A DNA stretch of 43,772 nucleotides, from NCBI GenBank assembly GCA_031393795.1, contig JANMWE010000272.1, forward strand, positions 1 through 43,772, given 5' to 3'. Of the stretch, positions 7,604 to 15,453 are shown in pieces. Each line of letters starts with the position of its first letter. Within the stretch, counting starts at the first letter, position 1. Made by a program: the position numbers and the translations under genes. Below the pieces are notes generated by a model. It was not told the origin of the DNA and searched no databases. It saw only the letters and a list, made by a program, of their open reading frames with translations. The stretch comes from CAMLHU01 sp031393795. GTDB taxonomy: Bacteria > Gemmatimonadota > Gemmatimonadetes > Gemmatimonadales > GWC2-71-9.

Positions 7604-8790
7604 TGGATCCCACGTCCCTCTACGGCACCCCGAACGCGCTGGCGCGGCACTACGCGCGCTTCCGGGTCTCGGAGCGGCTCCTGCTCTCGGGCCATTCGCA
7701 TCAGGCGTGGCCCGACGTCGGATTCACGGCGCAGTCCGATGCCTGGCTGGATGCGGCGGAGCTGGTCGACGACAAGTGGGGCAAGGCGTTTGACAAGGCG
7801 GAGTTGGTCAAGGCGGGATTCGCCCGATCGCTGGGCGATGCCGGCGGCGGCATCGCACTCGGCGCGAACACGCACGAACTCCTTGTCCGTCTCCTCTCTG
7901 GTCTCCCCCTCAGGTCTCGTCCTCGGCTGGTCACCACGGACGGGGAATTCCACACCATCCGCCGCCAGCTCGATCGGCTGACCGAGGAAGGGGTGGAGGT
8001 CGTGAAGGTGCCCGAGGCGCCAGTGGAGAGCCTCGCTGAGCGGATGGCGACGGCGGTGGATGATCGCACCGCGCTGGTGCTCGTCTCGGCGGTCTTCTTC
8101 GATACCGGTCGGATCGCACGGAGGCTGCGCTTCGTGGCGGAACGGTGCCGGGCGAAGGGCGCCGCCCTGCTCGTCGACACCTACCACGCCCTGAACGTCC
8201 TTCCCTTCTCCCTGGCCGAGGAGGGATTGCTCGACGCCTACGTCATCGGCGGCGGCTACAAGTACTGCCAGCTCGGCGAGGGGAACTGTTTCCTCAGGAT
8301 CCCTGCGACCTGCGACCTGCGACCGGTGATCACGGGGTGGTACAGCGAATTCACCGCGTTGGCCGACAAGGCCCGGCCAGGCCAGGTGGCATACGGCGAA
8401 GGGGGGGAGCGCTTTGCGGGCGCCACCTACGATCCGACCAGCCACTACCGGGCCGCGGCCGTGTTCGACTTCTTCCAGCGGCAACAGCTCACCCCGGCGT
8501 TCCTCCGCGAGGTGAGCCAGCACCAGATCGGCGTCCTGGCGCGCGCTTTCGACGCGCTCGACCTCGATCCCGGGGTCGTGACACGGGACCAGAGCGTCCC
8601 ACTCGGCGAGATCGGCGGATTCCTCGCGCTGCGGTCCCCCGTCGCGATGGCATTGACGGACAAGCTGCACGCCCGCGGTCTGTTCACCGACGCGCGTGGG
8701 GATGTGCTGCGGTTCGGCCCGGCGCCCTATCTGAGCGACCAGCAGCTCCGGGACGCAATGGGGATCCTCGGCGAAGTGGCGAAGCTGTAG
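7603..8790 (+). CDS. kynU: Kynureninase
   Basis: A 395-aa fold-type-I PLP enzyme that cleaves L-kynurenine (or 3-hydroxykynurenine) to anthranilate and alanine. LLSGHSHQAWPDVG is the N-terminal family motif. ALLVDTYHALNVLPF supplies the Asp that contacts the pyridine nitrogen, and IGGGYKYCQLGEGNCFLRIP contains the Schiff-base Lys in GYKY. Tryptophan-side features (GWYSEF, FAGATYDPTSHYRAAA) follow. ATG 7603 overlaps the kynA stop by one base, so both proteins are likely made together. The pathway end product could be anthranilate for catabolism or quinoline signals, or 3-hydroxyanthranilate for NAD synthesis; no kynurenine monooxygenase is present here to distinguish these. Confidence 0.93.
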   Translation: MDPTSLYGTPNALARHYARFRVSERLLLSGHSHQAWPDVGFTAQSDAWLDAAELVDDKWGKAFDKAELVKAGFARSLGDAGGGIALGANTHELLVRLLSGLPLRSRPRLVTTDGEFHTIRRQLDRLTEEGVEVVKVPEAPVESLAERMATAVDDRTALVLVSAVFFDTGRIARRLRFVAERCRAKGAALLVDTYHALNVLPFSLAEEGLLDAYVIGGGYKYCQLGEGNCFLRIPATCDLRPVITGWYSEFTALADKARPGQVAYGEGGERFAGATYDPTSHYRAAAVFDFFQRQQLTPAFLREVSQHQIGVLARAFDALDLDPGVVTRDQSVPLGEIGGFLALRSPVAMALTDKLHARGLFTDARGDVLRFGPAPYLSDQQLRDAMGILGEVAKL

Positions 8791-8823
8791 TCAAGGACTG
8801 AGGTCTCACCCAAACAAGGAGCC

Positions 8824-8844
8824 GTCCCGAACGGAGTGAGGGAC
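8824..8844. repeat. Short imperfect palindrome, GTCCC...GGGAC
   Basis: GTCCCGA and GAGGGAC bracket a short spacer between the converging kynU and ABC-F genes. The 36132-36164 palindrome has the same outer GTCCCGA/GAGGGAC words around a different core, suggesting a small dispersed family. The rest of the 129-nt gap shows nothing. Confidence 0.4.
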
Positions 8845-8919
8845 CTAGCCAGAGCGAGCCAGGGCCCTCGTTTCACCAGGGAAGGTCCCGGCGCCACGCT
8901 GAAATGCGATCGAGCCTAC

Positions 8920-10839
8920 TCAGCCCAGCGCGGTCCACTCCTCCATCGCCCGGTCCAGCTGGGCCTTCCTGGCGCGCAGCTCTCCATCCAGTTTCTTCGC
9001 TTCCTTCGCGCCGTTCGGCTGCTGGTAGAGCGCCGGATCGGCGAGCTTCGCCTCCAGCCCCTTGATCTCCCCTTCCAGCGTGTGCACCCGCTGTTCCGCC
9101 GCCTCCCGCTTCCGGACGGCGTTCCGCTCGTCCGCCTGCTTCGTCCGACGTGCCTCGTCCGGCTTCTGGTCGATCTTCGGCCGCTTCGCTTCCGCCTTCT
9201 TCTCTTCGGCCGCCGTCACCCGGGCCTGCTTCTCCCGCGAGGTCTTGAACGCCTCCCACTCCTCGAACGTCCCCTCGACATCCTCGATCCGCCCCTGGTC
9301 GAGGGACCAGACCCGGGTCACGAGGTTCCGGAGCAAGGCCCGGTCGTGACTCACGAGGATGATGGTCCCATCGTACTCCGCGAGGCTCTCTTCCAGCGAT
9401 TCGATCGACTCGACGTCCAGGTGGTTGGTCGGCTCGTCGAAGATCAGCAGGTTCGCCTCGATCAGCGCCATCATCGCGAGCCCCACGCGCGCCCGCTCGC
9501 CGCCGGAGAGCGACCCGGTCTCCCGCTGCACGGTCTCTCCCGAGAAGCCGAAGACCCCCAGGTGATTCTGCACCGCACCGCGGGTCCACTTGGGGCGGAG
9601 GTCGGCGATGATGTCGAAGATGGTCTTGTCCGACGGGACCTGACCGAGGTCCTGCTGGTAGTAGCCCACCATCGTGCCGTCGCCGATCTTCACCGTCCCC
9701 CCTTCGGCCGGACGCTCCCCCAGCAGCGTCTTGAGCAGCGTCGACTTCCCCGCCCCGTTCGATCCGACGAACCCGATCACATCGCCCCGCTTGATCCGAC
9801 TGGTGAAGCGGTCGAGCAGGACCCGGTCGCCGATCGCCACCTTCACGTTCTCGGCCACCAGCACCTGGTCGCCACCGCGGCTCCCCGCATTCAGGGTGAA
9901 GGCGCTCACCCCCGCCTCTCCCCTCGGGGCCGAAAGGCGCGGAATGTTGTCGAGCCGGCGCTTGCGGCCGCGGGCGTTGGTCGCGTTGAACCCGGCGGCG
10001 TTCCGCCGGATGTAGTCCTCTTCCCGGGCGATGGCCGAGGACTGCTTCTCGAAGGCGCGGGTCGCCGCCAGCCGCCGCTCGACCCGGACCTGCACGAAGG
10101 TGCTGTACTTGCCGGGGTAGGGCGTGGCCGAGCCGCTTTCGACGTGCAGAATGTGGTCGACCACCCGCTCGAGGAAGTCGCGATCGTGGGTCACGACGAT
10201 CACGGTCTCGGAGAGCCCCTTGAGGTATCCCTCGAGCCAGGTGGTGGTCTCGAGGTCGAGGTGGTTGGTCGGCTCATCGAGCAGGAGCATGTCGCACGGT
10301 TCGACCAGCTGACGCACCAGGCCGAGGCGCCCCCGCTCGCCGCCGCTGAGGACGTGGACCGGGGTGACCTTGGCGATCGTGGGGTCGAACCCGAGTCCTT
10401 GGAGCACCGCATCCACGCGGGCGTGCGCCTGGTAGCCCCCTTCGTGCTCGAAGCGCTCGAGGTCGTCGGCGTAGCGCTGCAGGATCTCCGGGGTACAGGC
10501 GTCGCCGAGCTCGGCCAGCCGGTGCCCCTGGGCCTCGATATCCCGCTCGAGTTGAAAGAGCTCGGCGTACGCCAGCGCGGCCGCGTCCCAGACGCTCCGG
10601 GCCCCGGCGAAGTCGCGGTGCTGGTCGAGCAGGGCGATGCGGAGCCCCGCCTGACGGGAGACCGACCCGACCGTCGGCTTCAGGTCACCGGTGATGAGGT
10701 TGAAGATCGTGGTCTTCCCGCTGCCATTGCGCCCGACGACCCCCCACTTCTCCCCCGCCTCGACGGTGAAGGTCACGTCCTTGAGCAGGTCGGTGGAGCC
10801 ATAGCTCACCCCGACCCCGCCGATCGACAGCTGTGCCAC
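8920..10839 (-). CDS. ABC-F family ATPase (Uup-like)
   Basis: A 639-aa soluble protein with two ATP-binding cassettes and no membrane segments. Cassette 1: GRNGSGKTT, then LSGGERGRLGL and LLLDEPTNHLD. Cassette 2: GSNGAGKST, LSGGERARVGL and LIFDEPTNHLD. The linker between them is Arg/Lys-rich (ATNARGRKRRLDNIPRLSAP). The C-terminal 100 residues are a charged coiled coil with LADPALYQ, typical of Uup-type members that bind nucleic acid or ribosomes. ABC-F proteins act on the ribosomal E-site or on stalled translation. GTG 10839 is preferred over the longer frame because AAGGG lies 6 nt upstream. An antibiotic-resistance role is possible but has no specific support. Confidence 0.9.
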   Translation of the reverse strand: MAQLSIGGVGVSYGSTDLLKDVTFTVEAGEKWGVVGRNGSGKTTIFNLITGDLKPTVGSVSRQAGLRIALLDQHRDFAGARSVWDAAALAYAELFQLERDIEAQGHRLAELGDACTPEILQRYADDLERFEHEGGYQAHARVDAVLQGLGFDPTIAKVTPVHVLSGGERGRLGLVRQLVEPCDMLLLDEPTNHLDLETTTWLEGYLKGLSETVIVVTHDRDFLERVVDHILHVESGSATPYPGKYSTFVQVRVERRLAATRAFEKQSSAIAREEDYIRRNAAGFNATNARGRKRRLDNIPRLSAPRGEAGVSAFTLNAGSRGGDQVLVAENVKVAIGDRVLLDRFTSRIKRGDVIGFVGSNGAGKSTLLKTLLGERPAEGGTVKIGDGTMVGYYQQDLGQVPSDKTIFDIIADLRPKWTRGAVQNHLGVFGFSGETVQRETGSLSGGERARVGLAMMALIEANLLIFDEPTNHLDVESIESLEESLAEYDGTIILVSHDRALLRNLVTRVWSLDQGRIEDVEGTFEEWEAFKTSREKQARVTAAEEKKAEAKRPKIDQKPDEARRTKQADERNAVRKREAAEQRVHTLEGEIKGLEAKLADPALYQQPNGAKEAKKLDGELRARKAQLDRAMEEWTALG

Positions 10840-10964
10840 ATCCACCCCTTCGAAAAGAGCTCCGGAGACCTGCCGCTGCGGCCGCAAGAATAACGCAGTG
10901 GAGGTGCGGGTGGCAGGCGTGGTCCATCACCCGGGCCGATCGGGAGGGGCCACGAGCGGACGAG

Positions 10965-10994
10965 AACGGGGGAGCGCAGCGGCGCTCCCCCGTT
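10965..10994 (-). terminator. Terminator-like hairpin after lipoprotein copy 1
   Basis: A perfect 13-bp stem (10965-10977 with 10982-10994) around a 4-nt loop, 24 nt downstream of the 11018 gene's stop. A homologous hairpin lies at the same place after the second copy (11899-11928), showing that the duplicated unit included its 3' end. It also lies upstream of the ABC-F gene start on the same strand, separating the two transcripts. Confidence 0.65.
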
Positions 10995-11017
10995 CCCTGC
11001 CCTTCGCCCGCCACAGA

Positions 11018-11773
11018 TCAGGGCGCGTTGTCGTCGTGCCCGTCGTGATTGTCGTCCTCGAACGCCTTGAACGAGTTCTTGATGTTCTCGTGGACCAGCG
11101 ATTCGTTCACCCCGCTGGCGCCGGCCGTCGCTGGATCGACCAGCGTTGCGCCGTTCTTGAACCAGGTCGCGAGGTCGACGAAGAGCGTGAAGGTGGTCGC
11201 GCCGTCCGTCACCGCGATCGGCGTGGCGAACTCGATCTCCTGCTCGACGTCGAGCCCGGTGGTATAGGTGAACGGCGTCCCGTTGAACTGACCCACCACC
11301 CGAATGCTCACGCCGCTGTATCCAGGATGCGCCGCGAGGAAGGCCGCGTCACCCGATTCGGCCTGGTGGATCTCGAACTGCACCTTCGAGTACGTGCCGG
11401 TATCGATCGCGACCGTGAACTGGCGCTCGGCACCCGCGGTGCCTAGCGGAAGATCGATGAGGAACGGCCCGAGCTTCAACTCCTCACAGCCATCTTCGCT
11501 GGTGGAGAGGGAATCGCAGGCAATGGCCACGGTCCGCTTCAACTCGAGCTTCCGGACCACGACGAAGACCGAGTCCAGCGAGAGGGTGTCACCGCTGGTA
11601 TCGGTGTAGACCTCGGACATGAACGGAGCGGCAGTGCCGAGCCCCGGCGCGGCCACGGGGGTCGCGCGGGTGGACAGTGCGAATCCTACGCGTGGCGTCG
11701 TATCAGGACCGCCACTGCAGGCAGCGATCGCGAACACCCCCGCAACGCCCGCAAGTGTGAATCGACGGATCAT
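11018..11773 (-). CDS. Lipoprotein with DUF4382-like domain, paralogue 1
   Basis: A 251-aa protein. ATG 11773 is chosen because AAGGAGGT lies directly upstream and MIRRFTLAGVAGVFAIAACS is a lipoprotein signal with lipobox IAAC. The mature part has an FVVVRKLELK strand, a short Cys-containing loop (ACDSLSTSEDGCEELKL), FLIDLPL and a TFTLFVDLATWF strand, an all-beta layout that resembles DUF4382 but was not verified. It ends with a very acidic EDDNHDGHDD tail, which could bind calcium like type-3 thrombospondin or EF-hand-like loops. It is paralogous to the 11953 gene throughout, including the GTYSKVQFEIH and FLAAHPGYSGVSIRV regions. Function is unknown; an envelope-surface role is likely. Confidence 0.7.
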   Translation of the reverse strand: MIRRFTLAGVAGVFAIAACSGGPDTTPRVGFALSTRATPVAAPGLGTAAPFMSEVYTDTSGDTLSLDSVFVVVRKLELKRTVAIACDSLSTSEDGCEELKLGPFLIDLPLGTAGAERQFTVAIDTGTYSKVQFEIHQAESGDAAFLAAHPGYSGVSIRVVGQFNGTPFTYTTGLDVEQEIEFATPIAVTDGATTFTLFVDLATWFKNGATLVDPATAGASGVNESLVHENIKNSFKAFEDDNHDGHDDNAP

Positions 11774-11898
11774 TTGACCTCCTTGACCTGGGTTATGCGC
11801 GCCTCGGGGAGGGCGCTGTAAGAAGAGTACAGCCGGACGGACCGAAGTATCTGTGAGGACGATCACTTCATGTGTGAATCTTGAAGTGCTGACGGGAG

Positions 11899-11928
11899 AA
11901 CGGGGGAGTGTACCGGCGCTCCCCCATT
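11899..11928 (-). terminator. Terminator-like hairpin after lipoprotein copy 2
   Basis: AACGGGGGAG (11899-11908) pairs with CTCCCCCATT (11919-11928) with one mismatch, 25 nt past the stop of the 11953 gene. Arms and flanks match the hairpin at 10965-10994, so the two are copies of one duplicated element. Confidence 0.6.
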
Positions 11929-11952
11929 CCTTGCCCCTCGGACCGCGATGCT

Positions 11953-12783
11953 TCAGGTCCCTTCGTGATCGTCGTGACCGTCGTGGTCACCATCCTCAAA
12001 TGCGTGGAACGAACGGACGATGTTCTGGTGGACCACGGTGGCATTCGCTCCCCCGTCCCCTGCGGTCGCAGGATCGATGAGCGAGCCGTCCACGGCCCGG
12101 AACCACCCCGACAGGTCGACGAAGAGCGTGAAGCTCGTCGGTGCATCACCCACGACCAGCGGCGGGTTGAAGCGCACTTCTTGCACGTCCGTCACCCCGG
12201 TCGTGAAGATGAAGGGCGTGCCATTCCAGCGGCCCGCCACCCGGATGCTCACACCGGCGTACTCCGGATGCGCCGCAAGGAAAGCGGCGTCGTTGGCCCC
12301 TTCGGGCTTGTGGATCTGGAACTTCACCCGGGAGTAGGTCCCCGTGTCGACGGTCACGCTGAACTGCTGAAGCGCACCGCTCGAATCCAGCGGCAGGGCG
12401 ATCAGGAAGGGCCCGAGTTTGAGCTCGTTGCAGTCGTCGTCCGCGCTCTCGGACTCCGCCGTGTCCGATGAGGCCAAGCCCGAGTCGGGCGCATCGCCGC
12501 CGAGCGAGTCATGATCCATTTCGCCGCTCTGTGCGCAGGCGGAATTGGCGGGTCCGCCCTCGAGCTTGAGCTTCCGCACCACCACGAACACCGAGTCGAC
12601 CACGAGCGAGTCACCGCTCGGATCGGAGAAGATCTGCGCCGCCATGAGGGACGAAGTGACCGAGGGTGCGGCCGCCTTCGTCGCCAGGGCGAATCCTACC
12701 TGGGAAGTGCCACTCGGTCCGGAATCACCGCAGGCCGCGAGCACGACAACACCGGCCGCCGCGGCGATGGATAGATATCGCAT
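11953..12783 (-). CDS. Lipoprotein with DUF4382-like domain, paralogue 2
   Basis: A 276-aa protein. ATG 12783 follows an AAAGGAAA Shine-Dalgarno and gives MRYLSIAAAAGVVVLAACGD, a lipoprotein signal with lipobox LAAC. It aligns with the 11018 product from VGFALATKAAAPSV through FVVVRKLKLEGG, FLIALPLDSSGA and the acidic EDGDHDGHDDHEGT end. It differs by an insertion of about 30 residues rich in Asp, Ser and Glu (near residues 88-120) at the loop that is short in the other copy. Both genes point the same way, 179 nt apart, each with its own Shine-Dalgarno and terminator, so they may be separately expressed. This is a recent-looking tandem duplication with loop divergence; function unknown. Confidence 0.7.
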   Translation of the reverse strand: MRYLSIAAAAGVVVLAACGDSGPSGTSQVGFALATKAAAPSVTSSLMAAQIFSDPSGDSLVVDSVFVVVRKLKLEGGPANSACAQSGEMDHDSLGGDAPDSGLASSDTAESESADDDCNELKLGPFLIALPLDSSGALQQFSVTVDTGTYSRVKFQIHKPEGANDAAFLAAHPEYAGVSIRVAGRWNGTPFIFTTGVTDVQEVRFNPPLVVGDAPTSFTLFVDLSGWFRAVDGSLIDPATAGDGGANATVVHQNIVRSFHAFEDGDHDGHDDHEGT

Positions 12784-12953
12784 GAAGGTTTCCTTTGACT
12801 TGAGTCGAACTGCCCCCGACCCGTGGGGAGCGTGCAGTGTAACCTGGGGCTGTCTCCCCGCCTGTGACGAACAACCCATACCGTATGATACCGGAGGCTT
12901 GGCCCTAGATTGCGGTACTTAACGCCCGCAAGCCCCGCGCAACGCGGGGAGAG

Positions 12954-12959
12954 TATTTT
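12954..12959 (+). promoter_or_regulatory. Candidate -10 box of sufE (leaderless)
   Basis: TATTTT ends 5 nt before ATG 12965, and the spacer GGGGT leaves no room for a normal Shine-Dalgarno. A small GC hairpin (CCCCGCGCAACGCGGGG) lies just upstream at 12933-12949. Confidence 0.45.
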
Positions 12960-12964
12960 GGGGT

Positions 12965-13381
12965 ATGCCCGACTTCGATAAACTGATCTCCCGCTACAAG
13001 GGGCTCGACCGGAACACCCGCCTCGAGGCCCTCTTGGACTGGTCGAAGAAGCTCCCCGACCTCCCGGTCGAGCTTCTCCCCCTCAAGGAGCAAGGGGTGG
13101 GATTGGTGCACGAATGCCAGACCCCCGTCTTCCTCTATGTCGAGGTGCCGGACGGCAAGGTGGCGATCCACGCCGATGTGCCGCGCGAATCTCCGACCGT
13201 GCGCGGATTCCTGGCGCTCCTCATCACCCAGCTCAACGGCGCCACCCCCACGGAAGTGGCGGCGACGCCGAACGATCTCCTCGAACAGCTCGGTCTGTCA
13301 CAGGACCTGGGGATGACCCGGACGCAGGGGCTGACAGCCATCCTTGGCAGGATCAAGGCGGCCGTGCGGTCGAAGAGTTAG
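12965..13381 (+). CDS. sufE: SufE-like Fe-S cluster assembly protein
   Basis: A 138-aa protein of the SufE/CsdE family, which accepts persulfide sulfur from a SufS-type cysteine desulfurase and hands it to the SufBCD scaffold. The N-terminal helix LISRYKGLDRNTRLEALLDW is followed by GVGLVHECQTPVFLYVEV, whose Cys (about residue 46) is the sulfur acceptor. FLALLITQLNGATPTEV and LSQDLGMTRTQGLTAILGRI match the C-terminal half of the family. ATG 12965 is preferred for its fit to homologues and its near -10 box. The stop TAG lies inside the left arm of the repeat hairpin at 13376-13456. The neighbouring rhodanese also handles sulfane sulfur, though it is on the other strand. No desulfurase is nearby. 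Confidence 0.88.
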   Translation: MPDFDKLISRYKGLDRNTRLEALLDWSKKLPDLPVELLPLKEQGVGLVHECQTPVFLYVEVPDGKVAIHADVPRESPTVRGFLALLITQLNGATPTEVAATPNDLLEQLGLSQDLGMTRTQGLTAILGRIKAAVRSKS

Positions 13382-13456
13382 GAGTTGGGAGTTGGGAGGG
13401 GTGCCGCAAGGAGTTCAGTGCAGCATCCCTTCAAACTCCTGACTCCCAGCTCCTCA
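13376..13456. repeat. Heptamer hairpin between converging sufE and rhodanese genes
   Basis: The left arm (about 13376-13399) reads as degenerate 7-mers (AGGAGTT, GGGAGTT, GGGAGGG). The right arm (13433-13456) is complementary and also made of 7-mers. About 22 bp pair, and most departures are G-T wobbles, so the fold holds in RNA. The stop codons of both converging genes lie inside the arms, which fits a bidirectional terminator. Confidence 0.75.
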
Positions 13457-14338
13457 CCGCTCGATCGGCACTCCCACGCTGTTTCCCCACTCCGTCCAGC
13501 TCCCATCGTAGTTCCGCACCTTGCCATACCCTAGCAGGTAGGTGAGCGCGAACCAGCTGTGGCTCGAGCGCTCGCCGATGCGGCAGTAGACCACCACGTC
13601 GTCGCCGGCGCGGAGACCTTGCTCCTGCTCATAGAGTGTCTTGAGCTCCGCGGCGGAACGGTAGGTGTGGGTCGCGGGATCGACCGCCTTGGCCCAGGGG
13701 ATGCTCCTGGCGCCGGGGATATGGCCGCCCCGCACCGCCCCTTCGTTGGGGTAGTCGGGCATGTGGAGCCGCTCGCCGCGATACTCCTCGTGGCTCCGCA
13801 CGTCCACCAGCTTCCCCTTCCCCCGCACGTGGGCCTCGACCTCGCTTCGCAGCGCCCGGACCCGCGGATCATTCCGCGGACCGACGGTCACGGTGCCGCT
13901 CCGGGGACCCGTCTTCTCCGTCACCATGGGCCGACCCTCTTCCACCCAGCGCAGCCGCCCCCCGTCGAGCACTTTCACGTTGGGGAGCGCAAAGAGCTGG
14001 AAGACCCAGAAGGCGTACGTGGCCCACCAGTTGTTCTTGTCGCCGTAGAGCACGATGGTGGTGTCAGGGTCCACGCCGGCCGTGCGGAGGAACTGCTGCA
14101 GCGCCTCTCGGCCGACGAAATCCCGCACCACCGGATCGTTCAGGTCATTGAGCCAGTCGATCTTGATCGCGCCTGGGATGTGTCCCGTCTCGTAGAGGAG
14201 GAGGTCTTCGTTGGCCTCGAAGAGCCGGACCTTGGGATCGTTCAGGTGCGCCGCGACCCAGGCGGTGTCGACCAGCACGTCGGGGTGGGCATACCCGCGC
14301 TGCGCGATGGGAGTGACGGGGGGAAGAGTGGCGGACAT
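13454..14338 (-). CDS. Thiosulfate/3-mercaptopyruvate sulfurtransferase (tandem rhodanese)
   Basis: A 294-aa two-domain rhodanese. The N-terminal inactive domain runs from LVDTAWVAAHL through ETGHIPGAIKIDW to VLDGGRLRWVEEG. The C-terminal domain has LVDVRSHEEYRG, GGHIPGARSIPW and the active loop YCRIGERSSHSWF with the catalytic Cys. A CRxGER-type loop matches thiosulfate sulfurtransferases better than the CG[S/T]G loop of mercaptopyruvate enzymes. It transfers sulfane sulfur to cyanide or protein thiols in the cytoplasm. ATG 14338 has AGGAG nearby. It is transcribed from a near-consensus promoter at 14427-14456, and its whole leader consists of tandem heptamers. No signal peptide. Confidence 0.93.
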   Translation of the reverse strand: MSATLPPVTPIAQRGYAHPDVLVDTAWVAAHLNDPKVRLFEANEDLLLYETGHIPGAIKIDWLNDLNDPVVRDFVGREALQQFLRTAGVDPDTTIVLYGDKNNWWATYAFWVFQLFALPNVKVLDGGRLRWVEEGRPMVTEKTGPRSGTVTVGPRNDPRVRALRSEVEAHVRGKGKLVDVRSHEEYRGERLHMPDYPNEGAVRGGHIPGARSIPWAKAVDPATHTYRSAAELKTLYEQEQGLRAGDDVVVYCRIGERSSHSWFALTYLLGYGKVRNYDGSWTEWGNSVGVPIER

Positions 14339-14355
14339 CCTTGCTCCTCTGGCGG

Positions 14356-14425
14356 CTGGGCGTTGGGTGCTGGGTGCTGGGTGCTGGGTGCTGGGTGCTG
14401 GGTGCTGGATGCTGGGTGCTGGGAT
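14356..14425. repeat. Ten tandem heptamers, CTGGGTG type
   Basis: Ten consecutive 7-nt units without gaps: six exact CTGGGTG, four with one or two changes (CTGGGCG, TTGGGTG, CTGGATG, CTGGGAT). No complementary arm is present, unlike the other repeats here. The array occupies the rhodanese mRNA leader between its promoter and Shine-Dalgarno. Tandem identity makes copy-number slippage likely. Confidence 0.95.
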
Positions 14426-14426
14426 T

Positions 14427-14456
14427 GAATTACGAGTAAACTAGTCGGATTGTCAA
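14427..14456 (-). promoter_or_regulatory. Sigma70-type promoter of the rhodanese gene
   Basis: TTGACA (14456-14451) is a perfect -35 box; TAATTC (14432-14427) follows after 18 nt as -10. Transcription would begin near 14420, at the edge of the heptamer array. The -35 overlaps that of the divergent PAP2 promoter. Confidence 0.65.
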
Positions 14457-14476
14457 CCCGAAGAGGGAGCTATTTT
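14450..14476 (+). promoter_or_regulatory. Divergent promoter of the PAP2 gene
   Basis: TTGTCA (14450-14455) and TATTTT (14471-14476) are 15 nt apart and lead into ATG 14485 after 8 nt. The TTGTCAA core reads as TTGACAA on the other strand, so the two divergent promoters share one -35 site and should compete for polymerase. Confidence 0.5.
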
Positions 14477-14484
14477 ATGGCTTG

Positions 14485-15429
14485 ATGACGGCCCCCTTCT
14501 CCCTGCGCCGCGCACGCTTTTCGTTGTCGCGGGACGCCACCTCGTTGTCGCCCCTCGACCGGCTTACCCTGGTCTATGTGGCGTTCACCACCGGGGTGGT
14601 CATCGCGCATCTCCTGGGCTGGCGGCACGGGGGGCTGCCGCGGCAGCTCGGCGGGACGATGCTCCTCGCCAACGGATTGCTCCTGGTCGCCGCCGCGGTG
14701 GCGCCGCGGGCGCGGTGCGCCAGGTCGCGGGGGTTCATCGCCGAGTGGTACGCGGCGATCGTGCTGATCGGGCTCTATGCCGTGGTGGGACTTCTCAATG
14801 ATCCGACCTCGGGACCGGCGCCTTCGTTCGACCTGGTGGTCCAGGGGTGGGACCTCCGGCTCTTCGGGGAGCAGATCGCCTACACCTGGCCGCGCGCCTG
14901 GCCGAATCACTGGGTGGCCGAGTTCCTTTCGCTCTGCTACCTCTCGTTCTACGCGGTAGGCATCGCCTGTCCGGCGGTCCTCTGGTCCATCGGCCGGAAG
15001 GCGGAGGCGCGCCAGGCGATCTTCGCGCTGCTCCTCACCATGTTCAGCTGCTACGCGATCTTCCTCCTCTTCCCGGTGGCCGGGCCGCCGTACTTCTGGC
15101 CCTGGGCGGAAGGACCGGCCTGGACCGGTCCGTTCGTCCAGGCCGCGCGTCACGTCATCAACCGGGGCGATTCCTGGGGCTCCGCCTTCCCTTCCAGCCA
15201 CGTGGCGGGGGCGGTGGTGGCCTTGGTCTTCGCGTTCAAGGGGTGGCGTCCACTCGGCTGGATCCTGCTGGTCCCCGTGGTGGGGATCCTCGTCGCCGTC
15301 GTGTATCTCCAGATCCACTACGGCATCGACGCGCTGGCGGGGCTCGGGATGGCGGCGCTCGTTGCGGTCATCGCGCCGCGGTTCTGCCCTCTGAACCTGG
15401 CGACGGAGCAGGAGCAGCCGCCGGCATAA
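14485..15429 (+). CDS. PAP2-superfamily membrane phosphatase/phosphotransferase
   Basis: A 314-aa integral membrane protein with about six hydrophobic segments (LVYVAFTTGVVIAHLLGW, LLANGLLLVAAAV, YAAIVLIGLYAVVGLL, LSLCYLSFYAVGIACPAVLW, LLLTMFSCYAIFLLFPV, WILLVPVVGILVAVVYL). AFPSSHVAGAVVAL is PAP2 motif 2 with the catalytic His, and QIHYGIDALAGL is motif 3 with the nucleophilic His and Asp. This layout matches the inositol phosphorylceramide synthase-like PAP2_3 group. It may hydrolyse or transfer lipid phosphate at the outer face of the inner membrane. ATG 14485 is chosen over the adjoining TTG; there is no Shine-Dalgarno, in keeping with the close -10 box. Substrate unknown. Confidence 0.85.
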   Translation: MTAPFSLRRARFSLSRDATSLSPLDRLTLVYVAFTTGVVIAHLLGWRHGGLPRQLGGTMLLANGLLLVAAAVAPRARCARSRGFIAEWYAAIVLIGLYAVVGLLNDPTSGPAPSFDLVVQGWDLRLFGEQIAYTWPRAWPNHWVAEFLSLCYLSFYAVGIACPAVLWSIGRKAEARQAIFALLLTMFSCYAIFLLFPVAGPPYFWPWAEGPAWTGPFVQAARHVINRGDSWGSAFPSSHVAGAVVALVFAFKGWRPLGWILLVPVVGILVAVVYLQIHYGIDALAGLGMAALVAVIAPRFCPLNLATEQEQPPA

Positions 15430-15453
15430 ATCGTTCGGCCACATTAAATGACG

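Noticed and set aside
8836..10893. 685-codon plus frame opposite the ABC-F gene
   Set aside because: Antisense shadow in GC-rich DNA; the minus strand has complete ABC-F motifs.
13454..14338. A sufE-rhodanese sulfur operon
   Set aside because: The genes are on opposite strands and converge on a terminator-like hairpin, so they are not cotranscribed.
14356..14425. Possible CRISPR array
   Set aside because: Units are contiguous 7-mers with no unique spacers, and there are no cas genes.
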